Translations under genes and position numbers: made by a program
Part shown: positions 50,154 through 57,006 of the stretch, piece after piece
Layout: every line of letters begins with the position of its first letter
Numbering within the stretch: the stretch's first letter is position 1
The notes under the pieces: model-generated
What the model was told of the DNA's origin: nothing
What the model saw: the letters and a program-made list of their open reading frames with translations, nothing else
Databases searched by the model: none
NCBI GenBank assembly: GCA_017857875.1
Contig: JAFMCH010000005.1
Location: 1 to 57,006, forward strand
Source of the DNA: Actinomycetota bacterium
GTDB lineage: Bacteria; Actinomycetota; Actinomycetes; S36-B12
Length of the DNA stretch: 57,006 nt
Direction: 5' to 3'

Positions 50154-52100
50154 TCACGCTACAACGGAAGGTTCAACCGCGACGTTCTCACCCTGCGCCC
50201 CGTCAGAGTCCCCGTCTTCTTCGGGCGCCGGTGGGTCAGGTTCACTCGTCGGCTCGGGAGTTTGGGTTTCCTCGTCCTTGCTGTCTTCCTCGTTCTTTTC
50301 TTCGTCTTTTTCTTTTGGCTTCTCCCCGCAGATTACTCGCGGCGAGGGGCTGTAGTCGGTGGTAAAGGTTTCACGTGCGACCTCCTCGGTGCCCTGGTAA
50401 AAGACGCGGTCCACGTCAATGGTGAAGCCCTGGGTACCCGATTGCGCGGCACAGCGATCGGAGTTGTTGTAAATCGTGCTGAAATTAGTGACGCCGTAGC
50501 GCTGGCCAACCTCGGCCTCAATATCGGTGTACTCCTTGGTGCCGTACATCGTCACGGTCATCGATGTAGGTGTGGTGCTCGCCACGATGAAGACGCCGTA
50601 GGGGGTGTTGTTGCGGAACTTCATGTCGAAGTAGTCCCACGCAACCGTCGCTTCGAGTCCGGGCACATAGCGAGAGATGTAAATCGAATGTGCTCGTACC
50701 TCGACAGGCTCAAGGCCGGCGTAGAAAGCTGCCGACCACATCGTTGTGGTCGCCGCTGAGATGCCACCACCGAGCGCTTTGTCGAATACACCCCCGGCGC
50801 CAATGACATAGCCCTCCATGTAGCCGTCGACCGGGTCACGGTTCTCTGTCGTGTCATTCATCGAAAACGTGTCACCAGGCAGCAGTAACGTTCCGTTGAT
50901 GTATTCGGCGGCCAGCGCAAGATTGTGTTCCATGTATGGCGCGTAAGACACCTGCTGGGTAAAGCTAGAGATCTCTTCGACCACTCCCAGTGTTCGGGCG
51001 TCTGCGGTGGTGATGCTCGGGTCACGAACCGTGATGGGTGCGGTCGTCACCCGTTCGGCGCCCGTAAGGTCCAATACAGAGTCAACGGCGGCGGCCAGAT
51101 CGTCATCAGCCACGCCCTCACCGACCTTCGAGGGCACAACTGCCGGAGTCCCGTTCACGATTTGGAAGGTGGCGTTATTACCCGGAGTTTCGATCGGAGC
51201 CAACTGATCGGCGATCGACTTGTATAGCTTCGATCCGTTCAACACATGTCCGAACTCACCGTCTACCGCTTCGAAGCTCAAAGATTTGGCGATGACCTCA
51301 GGGGTTACCTCGGCCGTGACCGAACCCGCGCTCACCTGCACCGGACCTGAGACCGCATTGGTCGCGATGCCGTCACGTATAGCGATGGCCTGCTCTTCAC
51401 TCACAGAGGGCGGTATCGGGACCTCGGGCAGGCTCACCGCGCCACCGCCAGTCAAGTAAGCATCTGCCAAGAGGTCTACCGCAGCGTCGATATCGACCGT
51501 ACGGCCATCCTCGCCGGGCTCCAGAACAGGCTGAAGGCCCTCATAGGTCAGCGTCGGTTCGACCGGTTCGGTCTCCACGGTGCTGGCGAACTCCAGCAGG
51601 TTTTCGCCCAGCAGTTTCTCGTCAATGACAACAATCGGGTCGGCCGGAACCGGACCAAATAAGCGCTGCACCATGGCAAAGGGGTTGTACAGGCGGCCGC
51701 TAGCGGCCGAAACGGTGGCGGCCGCATCGAAGCGGAGCCCAAATTCAGCCGGGGATGCGTCGGTGGCGGACTCATAGGCGGTGATCTCGAGAGATTCATC
51801 GGCCATAGGTGCCAGTTCGGTGTTCAGCACATCGATCGCGGCAGATTGGGACAGGCCACCGATTTGAACGCCGAGCACGGTCGTATTGGCCGGAACGTCG
51901 CCGGCCGAGCCCACGAGCATGCCCGAGTAGAACGCTGCGGCCCCCGCTAGGACGCCACCGGTGATCAACAGCGTTCGCCGGGAGCCGGTGCCCCCAAAGG
52001 ACCACCGCCGCTCGGACGAGTCGGTGCCGTCCGGTGTTTCCGGGTAACTCACGCTGCTCCTTAGCGACGGGCTCGTATTGTCGTTACTACTGATTGTCAT
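50154..52100 (-). CDS. VanW-family protein with peptidoglycan-binding-like domains
   Basis: A 648-residue envelope protein. After a short polar N-terminus comes one membrane helix (RTLLITGGVLAGAAAFYSGM), then two repeats of the extracellular PG-binding-4 type domain (about 70-370). The VanW domain follows (about 370-560), with LALAAEYINGTLLLPGDTFS and GVFDKALGGGISAATTTMWS. A disordered acidic tail (EKDEEKNEEDSKDEETQTPE) ends it. VanW domains occur in cell wall genes and some spore genes, but no reaction is known. The start at ATG 52100 lies inside a four-copy 16-bp tandem repeat and has no clear ribosome binding site. The Gly-rich stretch GGGISAATT is the domain core. Confidence 0.85.
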   Translation of the reverse strand: MTISSNDNTSPSLRSSVSYPETPDGTDSSERRWSFGGTGSRRTLLITGGVLAGAAAFYSGMLVGSAGDVPANTTVLGVQIGGLSQSAAIDVLNTELAPMADESLEITAYESATDASPAEFGLRFDAAATVSAASGRLYNPFAMVQRLFGPVPADPIVVIDEKLLGENLLEFASTVETEPVEPTLTYEGLQPVLEPGEDGRTVDIDAAVDLLADAYLTGGGAVSLPEVPIPPSVSEEQAIAIRDGIATNAVSGPVQVSAGSVTAEVTPEVIAKSLSFEAVDGEFGHVLNGSKLYKSIADQLAPIETPGNNATFQIVNGTPAVVPSKVGEGVADDDLAAAVDSVLDLTGAERVTTAPITVRDPSITTADARTLGVVEEISSFTQQVSYAPYMEHNLALAAEYINGTLLLPGDTFSMNDTTENRDPVDGYMEGYVIGAGGVFDKALGGGISAATTTMWSAAFYAGLEPVEVRAHSIYISRYVPGLEATVAWDYFDMKFRNNTPYGVFIVASTTPTSMTVTMYGTKEYTDIEAEVGQRYGVTNFSTIYNNSDRCAAQSGTQGFTIDVDRVFYQGTEEVARETFTTDYSPSPRVICGEKPKEKDEEKNEEDSKDEETQTPEPTSEPDPPAPEEDGDSDGAQGENVAVEPSVVA

Positions 52101-52140
52101 TACTACTGATTGCCATTACTACTGATTGCCACTACTACTG
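52077..52140 (-). repeat. Four 16-bp tandem repeats spanning the VanW-family start
   Basis: Four adjacent copies of CAGTAGTAATGRCAAT (minus strand) with 1-3 mismatches fill 52077-52140 exactly. The gene start ATG is in the copy at 52093-52108. The two upstream copies supply an ATG (52116) and a GTG (52132), each opening a 9-codon reading frame that ends in TAG. The period of 16 is not a multiple of 3, so copy number shifts which frames start. Confidence 0.9.
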
Positions 52141-52147
52141 ACGCTCC

Positions 52148-52153
52148 ATGGTA
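52148..52153 (-). promoter_or_regulatory. Possible -10 of VanW-family gene
   Basis: TACCAT at this site would start transcription close to the first tandem repeat copy. It is flanked by ATGGATCCAT, a 10-bp palindrome at 52158-52167. No convincing -35 was seen. Confidence 0.35.
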
Positions 52154-52169
52154 AGCAATGGATCCATCT

Positions 52170-52189
52170 AATGCGCGCAGGCGCGCATT
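52170..52189. terminator. Perfect GC-rich palindrome after the mshB-DUF6113 operon
   Basis: AATGCGCGC and GCGCGCATT meet with only an AG between them, 15 bp past the DUF6113 stop. It is probably a terminator for that operon, although it lacks a U-tract. Confidence 0.45.
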
Positions 52190-52204
52190 GATGACCGGTC
52201 CCCT

Positions 52205-52615
52205 CTAGGAACCGTCGTGGGCGCTCATCCGCGCGGCCAGCATCGACTGGGTCGCCGGCCGTACCGTGGCAGCGGCTGAACCCAGCACCACCCCGACCAG
52301 CAGATAGGTGAGTTGCCGCCCACCGGTGGTGATGATCAGGTCACCCGACCACGGTGTCTTGGTGGCAAATCCGATCGTCACGAACAACCAACCCACGAAC
52401 AGGGCACTGCCGGCCCAGCGCGTTCGGGTTGCGTTCACCGCGAGCCGAATGGCCAAAACGACGACACCGAGCATGAAAATCACGCCCCACGGGATCGAGA
52501 CGCCAAAAAGCGGGGTACGAGCCGCCTGAACGAAGGCTCCTACCGTGCCCACGGCCAGACCGAGGATGAAACTGACCAACGATGCCAGGTAGGGACCTCT
52601 TGACGTCGTGCTCAC
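52205..52615 (-). CDS. DUF6113-type membrane protein
   Basis: A 136-residue membrane protein with about four hydrophobic helices (YLASLVSFILGLAVGTVG, IPWGVIFMLGVVVLAI, FVGWLFVTIGFATK, TYLLVGVVLGSAAA). It resembles the DUF6113 family, which sits beside mshB in many actinobacteria (Rv1171 in M. tuberculosis by recollection). The GTG at 52615 overlaps the mshB stop (GTGA), so it is co-translated with the mycothiol deacetylase. Function is unknown; a link to mycothiol is only a positional inference. Confidence 0.72.
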   Translation of the reverse strand: MSTTSRGPYLASLVSFILGLAVGTVGAFVQAARTPLFGVSIPWGVIFMLGVVVLAIRLAVNATRTRWAGSALFVGWLFVTIGFATKTPWSGDLIITTGGRQLTYLLVGVVLGSAAATVRPATQSMLAARMSAHDGS

Positions 52616-53511
52616 AAGATCCCGGCGAATAAATCGGTCTCGCGCCCGTCGGCAGGATGCGTGGATTCACCCGTTAGGGGCTCGGTGCGGGAGTAAACGA
52701 GTCGGAAATATTCCGTTCCCATCATCTGACGGCCGACCCCATCGGCGAGGGCGAAAAACCCGCCATCGGTGGTCACCTGGGTCGCGTGCTCGCGGAGGGC
52801 AGACATTTTGCGGTCTAGGTAGTCCGCGCCCTCCACCTGGGTGGTCACCAACTCATCGGCGATCGCAAATGGGGTGTTATCAGGATCAATATCGGCAAAG
52901 CCCGAGGTATCGCCAGCCGCCTTGAGGGCCGCCACCCCCTCGACCAAGACCGATCGCGGGAATGCGGTCCAATAGAACTTGCTGATACTCCACGGCTCAC
53001 CAAGATCCGGCCGGAATCCCGGTGCCTGCGCCAACGCCGCAGCGTACGTGGTCACTCGATGCGCCTGAATGTGATCGGGGTGTCCATAGCCGCCGAACTC
53101 GTCATAGGTCACCAATACCTGCGGTCGCCGATCACGAATTAGGCCAACCAGATCTGTGGCTGCCTCGAGCAGGTCGGCATTCATGAACGCCTGCGGATGG
53201 TCGTTGCTAGGGGTTTCGACCATGCCTGAATCCCGGTACTTACCGGGTGCCCCCAGCAGTTGCCAGTCGGCAATTCCGAGCACCGTCATCGCCGCGGCCA
53301 ATTCGGTGTGGCGATGAGGCCCAAGAGCGTCGGTGTCGGCTGCGGCGAGGTGCGCCAAGTCCGGCACCAAGACCTCACCCTCTTCACCGAGTGTGCAGGT
53401 CACCAGGGTTACCGCGACGCCTTCCTCGACGTAGCGGGCCATGGTGGTCCCGGTGCCGATAATTTCGTCATCGGGATGGGCATGCACGATCATCAGCCGG
53501 CGCTCAAGCAT
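52612..53511 (-). CDS. mshB: Mycothiol biosynthesis deacetylase MshB
   Basis: A 299-residue zinc-dependent GlcNAc-inositol deacetylase, the second committed step of mycothiol synthesis. The LmbE-type zinc site is MIVHAHPDDEIIGTGTT (His and Asp residues), with the third ligand in DEFGGYGHPDHIQAHRV. Mca, the mycothiol S-conjugate amidase, is related, but the internal sequence (ADTDALGPHRHTELAAAM) and the DUF6113 neighbour favour MshB. The ATG at 53511 was chosen because TAGGGT stands 7 nt upstream; the track start 53553 is unlikely. It supports the mycoredoxin assignment in this window. Confidence 0.88.
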   Translation of the reverse strand: MLERRLMIVHAHPDDEIIGTGTTMARYVEEGVAVTLVTCTLGEEGEVLVPDLAHLAAADTDALGPHRHTELAAAMTVLGIADWQLLGAPGKYRDSGMVETPSNDHPQAFMNADLLEAATDLVGLIRDRRPQVLVTYDEFGGYGHPDHIQAHRVTTYAAALAQAPGFRPDLGEPWSISKFYWTAFPRSVLVEGVAALKAAGDTSGFADIDPDNTPFAIADELVTTQVEGADYLDRKMSALREHATQVTTDGGFFALADGVGRQMMGTEYFRLVYSRTEPLTGESTHPADGRETDLFAGIL

Positions 53512-53518
53512 GTGTGCC

Positions 53519-53524
53519 ACCCTA
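53519..53524 (-). promoter_or_regulatory. -10 hexamer of mshB
   Basis: TAGGGT lies 7 nt before the ATG at 53511. Confidence 0.45.
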
Positions 53525-53626
53525 CCCGCGCCCATCGCCCCAACTTTGGGCACATTGCGTCATGCCACGGCGCCTTTCACCCGAACTTCGACTCAGGCCA
53601 GATGACCTATCCCCCAAGATGTGTAC

Positions 53627-55834
53627 ATGACCCCTGCGGCTGCTCGCCTCGACTCGGACTTTCCACGCCAACGCGCCCGCACCCGTGGATTTCGCTCCGG
53701 AGCGCCTCGCCAACCCACGTTGTCTCCCGATGCCGACCGCCTGGTCTTTTGCCGCAGCAATGCCGGTGATGATGCGTTAACGCACCTGTGGGTTGCCGAC
53801 CTGACGACGCCCGAGGAGCCGGTCGAACGTCGAGTCGCAGACGCTGGCGCGCTGATCGGCTCGGCAGCAACGTCTGTTCCGCCCGCAGAACTCGCACGCC
53901 GCGAACGCATGCGCGAAACAAGCGACGGCATCACGTCTTACACCGTAGATTCGGCCGTCACCAAGGCCGTCTTCATCCTCAATGGTCAGATTTACGTGGT
54001 GGCATTGGACGACCCCGCAGCGCAACCAATACCTGTTTCGAGCAACGGTCCGGCGATCGACGCGCGCCTGAGCCCAGACGGCATGCGAATCGGCTATGTG
54101 TGCGATCGCGCCCTGCATGTCGTATCGCTCGACACGGCTGAACAGGTAACGCTCATGCAGCCCGATGGCGAGCATGACTCATGGGGACTAGCAGATTTTA
54201 TTGCAGCAGAAGAGTTTTCTCGAGTGCGGGGCTGGTGGTGGCTAGCCGATAGCAGCGGAGTGATCGCGCAGCATGTGGATGAATCCCCCGTCGACACATG
54301 GTGGATTTCCGATCCTGCTGAGCCGTCGAACCAGCCACGCCAGCACCGGTATCCAGCCGCAGGGCGCCCTAACGCCACAACACGACTGCAGATCGCGACC
54401 CTCGCAGGCGAACACCACAGCATCGATTGGGACCACGATGAATTCGAGTACCTGACCAACGTGAACGTGAGTCCACACGGTCAGGTACTCGTAAGTCTGC
54501 TGTCACGGGATCAACGTCGCCAACGAGTACTGCGACTCGATTTCGACTCATCAGATACGGGTTCGTTGCAGACACAGGTCATCCGCGAACACACCGACGA
54601 TTGCTGGGTCGACGTGTTTCCCGGCAGTCCCGCACTGACCCACGACGGTGCACTTGTTGAAATTGTGCGTGATACCGCAACCGACACCAACCGGCTCACC
54701 CGCAACGGCACCTTCATGAGTCCAGGAGGGCTCAACGTTCGCTCCATCACGGAAGTCACAAACGCGGGTGTCCTCGTGCAAGGGTCTATCGACCCTACGC
54801 AGGAGATTCCGTATCTGGTCACCGATAACGCCGTCATCCCGCTCGTATCACGTGGGGTGGCGTCTGCGCGCATGTCAGGTTCAATCGCCGTGTGCACTCA
54901 CACAGGCATCTCGCAGTTGACCAGCACAATGTCGGTGTGTCGCATCACGACGCCCTCCGGTGACGTACCTGACATCACTCCCGTCGCCACCATCCGATCG
55001 CATGCCCAACAACCTGAACTGAGACTAAACGTGCACGTGATCGCACCGCCTGAAAGCCAACTGCCGATAGCCGTCGTGTGGCCTCAAGGACATGTGCCGG
55101 GCACCAAGAAGTTGCCCATTCTCCTTGCCCCGTACGGCGGACCGCACGCACGGCGCGTACTCGACGCGGGTGTCGCCTACGCAACAGATCAATGGTGGGC
55201 CAACCAGGGCTACTGCGTTGTCATCATTGACGGCCGCGGCACTCCCGGTCGCGGTCCGGCTTGGGAAAGAACCGTGCAGGGCGATCTCGCCAATCCGGTA
55301 CTCGACGATCAAATCACCGGGCTCGATGCGGTTCTTGCCACCTATCCTGACGACCTGGACGCTGATCGTGTGGGAATCCACGGATGGTCCTTTGGCGGCT
55401 ACCTCGCTGCCCTGGCGGTGCTGCAAAGACCCGATCGCGTGCATGCAGCTGTGGCCGGAGCCCCCGTTACACAGTGGCGTCTCTACGACACGGCATACAC
55501 CGAGCGCTACCTAGGCGACCCTCGTGACAACGCCGCCGCATACGACTCAGCATCACTTGTGAACCAGGCTCCCGCACTTTCTCGCCCGTTGCTGCTGGTA
55601 CACGGGCTTGCTGATGACAACGTCGTTGTCGCTCATACTTTGCAGCTATCAGCAGCACTCTTGGCGGCGGGTCGAAATCACGATGTGCTGCCGCTGTCGG
55701 GAGTAACTCACATGACCCCCCAGGAAGTAATCGCCGAGAACCTTCTGTTGGCGCAGCGAGATTTTCTCAACGGGCACCTACACAAAGCCTCATTGACTAC
55801 TTCCGGCGCGAGCGAACCTTCGCCCTTTCGGTAG
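53627..55834 (+). CDS. S9 family prolyl oligopeptidase / dipeptidyl peptidase IV-like
   Basis: A 735-residue serine peptidase. An N-terminal beta-propeller (about 1-470; HLWVADLTTPEEPVERRV at the start) covers a C-terminal alpha/beta hydrolase domain (about 480-735). The Ser nucleophile is in HGWSFGGYLAALAVLQ. The acidic residue is in LVHGLADDNVVV and the His is in GVTHMTPQEVI. It probably cuts after Pro in short peptides. No signal peptide is seen, so it is likely cytoplasmic. ATG 53627 is preferred over GTG 53621 two codons earlier. The last 38 bp overlap the typA gene on the opposite strand. Confidence 0.9.
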   Translation: MTPAAARLDSDFPRQRARTRGFRSGAPRQPTLSPDADRLVFCRSNAGDDALTHLWVADLTTPEEPVERRVADAGALIGSAATSVPPAELARRERMRETSDGITSYTVDSAVTKAVFILNGQIYVVALDDPAAQPIPVSSNGPAIDARLSPDGMRIGYVCDRALHVVSLDTAEQVTLMQPDGEHDSWGLADFIAAEEFSRVRGWWWLADSSGVIAQHVDESPVDTWWISDPAEPSNQPRQHRYPAAGRPNATTRLQIATLAGEHHSIDWDHDEFEYLTNVNVSPHGQVLVSLLSRDQRRQRVLRLDFDSSDTGSLQTQVIREHTDDCWVDVFPGSPALTHDGALVEIVRDTATDTNRLTRNGTFMSPGGLNVRSITEVTNAGVLVQGSIDPTQEIPYLVTDNAVIPLVSRGVASARMSGSIAVCTHTGISQLTSTMSVCRITTPSGDVPDITPVATIRSHAQQPELRLNVHVIAPPESQLPIAVVWPQGHVPGTKKLPILLAPYGGPHARRVLDAGVAYATDQWWANQGYCVVIIDGRGTPGRGPAWERTVQGDLANPVLDDQITGLDAVLATYPDDLDADRVGIHGWSFGGYLAALAVLQRPDRVHAAVAGAPVTQWRLYDTAYTERYLGDPRDNAAAYDSASLVNQAPALSRPLLLVHGLADDNVVVAHTLQLSAALLAAGRNHDVLPLSGVTHMTPQEVIAENLLLAQRDFLNGHLHKASLTTSGASEPSPFR

Positions 55835-57006
55835 CCGGCAGCACTGTTGTGCGAATCCGGATATCAGCCGGCGTGATCTCGACGCATTCATCCTCGCGAC
55901 AAAACTCAAGTGCCTGCTCAAGAGAGATATTCCGGTGCGGAATGAGCGGAATCAACACATCGCCCGTAGCCGAACGCATGTTGGTGAGTTTCTTTTCCTT
56001 GGTGGGGTTGACATCAAGGTCGTCGGCTCGTGAGTTCTCGCCGACGATCATGCCCTCATAGACCTCGGTACCTGGGCCCACAAACAGGGTGCCGCGCTCT
56101 TGCAGGTTCGAGAGCGCAAAACCCGTTGTGGCGCCGCGGCGATCGGCCACGAGTGATCCAGTGGGTCGAGTGCGCAGTTCGCCGTACCAAGGCTCGTATC
56201 GATCAAAGACATGGTGCAGCAGCCCGGTACCACGCGTCTCCGTCAGGAACTCGGTGCGGAACCCGATAAGCCCACGCGCAGGCACCAGGTATTCCATGCG
56301 CACCCAACCCGTGCCGTGATTGACCATTTGCTCAAGGCGACCCTTGCGTAGAGCCATGAGCTGTGTGACAACACCTAAATAATCATCAGGCACGTCGATG
56401 CTGAGCCGCTCGACGGGCTCATGGACCTTTCCGTCGATCATGCGGGTGACCACCTGCGGCTTGCCGACGGTTAATTCAAACCCTTCCCGGCGCATGATCT
56501 CGACCAGAATCGCCAGTTGAAGCTCACCTCTGCCCTGCACCTCCCAGGTGTCGGGCCGCTCGGTTGCCATCATGCGGATGCTCACGTTGCCGATGAGTTC
56601 AGCTTCCAACCGTGTCTTGACCAGTCGCGCCGTGAGTTTGGTGCCGCTCGTACCGGCCAACGGTGAGGTATTGATACCAACGGTCATCGAGATACTCGGT
56701 TCATCGACGGTAATGACCGGCAGCGGGATCGGATTCTCCGGATCGGCCAGCGTCTCCCCGATCGTAATGTCGGGCAAACCGGCAACCGCGATGATGTCGC
56801 CGGGACCGGCGGAGTCAGTGGGCACACGATCAAGTGCCTGAGTAATGAGTAGTTCAGCGATACGTGCTCGCTGCACTGAGCCGTCAGCACGACACCAGGC
56901 CACGGACTGGCCCTTGGAGATCGTGCCCTCGTGCACGCGACACAGCGCCAAACGCCCCAGGTAGGGGGATGCGTCCAGGTTTGTGACGTGGGCCTGAAGC
57001 GGTGCG
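55797..57006 (-). CDS. typA: GTP-binding protein TypA/BipA, C-terminal part (cut by window edge)
   Basis: A ribosome-associated GTPase of the elongation factor family involved in stress and ribosome assembly. The frame is open to the right edge, so the track start at 56951 is internal; I read on to APLQAHVTNLDASPYLGRLA at the edge. Present are about 402 codons, covering domain II, the EF-G-like domains III and V (PITVGK-like QVVTRMIDGKVHEPVERLSI) and the family C-terminal domain (RGTGLLHHVFDRYEPW, EKKLTNMRSATGDV). The N-terminal GTPase domain lies outside the window. It ends convergently inside the S9 peptidase gene, sharing 38 bp. Confidence 0.93.
   Translation of the reverse strand, partial: APLQAHVTNLDASPYLGRLALCRVHEGTISKGQSVAWCRADGSVQRARIAELLITQALDRVPTDSAGPGDIIAVAGLPDITIGETLADPENPIPLPVITVDEPSISMTVGINTSPLAGTSGTKLTARLVKTRLEAELIGNVSIRMMATERPDTWEVQGRGELQLAILVEIMRREGFELTVGKPQVVTRMIDGKVHEPVERLSIDVPDDYLGVVTQLMALRKGRLEQMVNHGTGWVRMEYLVPARGLIGFRTEFLTETRGTGLLHHVFDRYEPWYGELRTRPTGSLVADRRGATTGFALSNLQERGTLFVGPGTEVYEGMIVGENSRADDLDVNPTKEKKLTNMRSATGDVLIPLIPHRNISLEQALEFCREDECVEITPADIRIRTTVLPATERAKVRSRRK

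Overview
This is a gene-dense, GC-rich window from an actinobacterial chromosome. The assignment rests on gene content: mycothiol genes (MshB deacetylase, a mycoredoxin), the AdnA/AdnB double-strand-break helicase-nucleases, a UvrD2 helicase with a tetracysteine and HRDC tail, and the families DUF3117, DUF3107, DUF2342, DUF5679 and UPF0182. As far as I recall, two blocks follow Mycobacterium tuberculosis order: about 2-33.5 kb resembles Rv3193c to Rv3211, and about 37.6-57 kb resembles Rv1165 to Rv1232c. I see no tRNA, rRNA, CRISPR array, insertion sequence or prophage. I cannot place the organism below class level.

Layout. 0-8.4 kb: 5' part of argG (minus, runs off the left end), a YoaK/DUF1275 membrane protein, a secreted nuclease lipoprotein, UPF0182, a PDZ/Lon-like protease, a small membrane protein, a DUF2342 metalloprotease-like protein and a Nudix hydrolase. 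8.5-12.2 kb: enoyl-CoA hydratase, DUF5679 zinc ribbon, M20 peptidase, degenerate ThiF-like protein, second zinc ribbon. 12.3-17.5 kb: uvrD2, mycoredoxin, nudC, acyltransferase, lipoprotein. 17.5-17.9 kb: the only large gene-free gap, which holds a strong candidate for a structured non-coding RNA with its own promoter and terminator. 17.9-27.9 kb: adnB, adnA, a flippase fused to a pseudokinase, CDGSH protein, DUF554. 28-33.9 kb: moeZ-like, alpha/beta hydrolase, TetR regulator, DUF3107, ferritin-like protein, DEAD-box helicase, Nudix. 34-37.6 kb: Pr6Pr membrane protein, acyl-CoA dehydrogenase, DnaJ-domain protein, CoA-ester lyase. 37.6-43.3 kb: MgtE-N/CBS protein, DUF1003, Mrp, TatB, HtrA, MFS. 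43.3-46.3 kb: DUF3117, DivIVA-domain protein, FolP2-like, secreted protein, YceI. 46.3-57 kb: dapD, citrate synthase, dapC, ferredoxin, VanW-family protein, DUF6113, mshB, S9 peptidase and typA (runs off the right end).

The genes work mainly in housekeeping. DapD and DapC are consecutive steps of the succinylase lysine/diaminopimelate route. MshB makes mycothiol and the mycoredoxin uses it. AdnAB and UvrD2 repair DNA. TatB and HtrA serve protein export and quality control. Enoyl-CoA hydratase, acyl-CoA dehydrogenase, CoA-ester lyase and citrate synthase handle acyl-CoA carbon.

Three features stand out. A candidate RNA of about 245 nt (17597-17842) carries three GNRA-type tetraloop hairpins. 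Seventeen genes have a TANNNT hexamer 6-8 nt before the start codon, which implies widespread leaderless transcription and fixes several starts. Two conserved genes, the DEAD-box helicase and dapC, have no ATG, GTG or TTG where their family needs to start; each has a CTG preceded by a Shine-Dalgarno-like sequence. A four-copy 16-bp tandem repeat spans the start of the VanW-family gene and creates two mini-ORFs.
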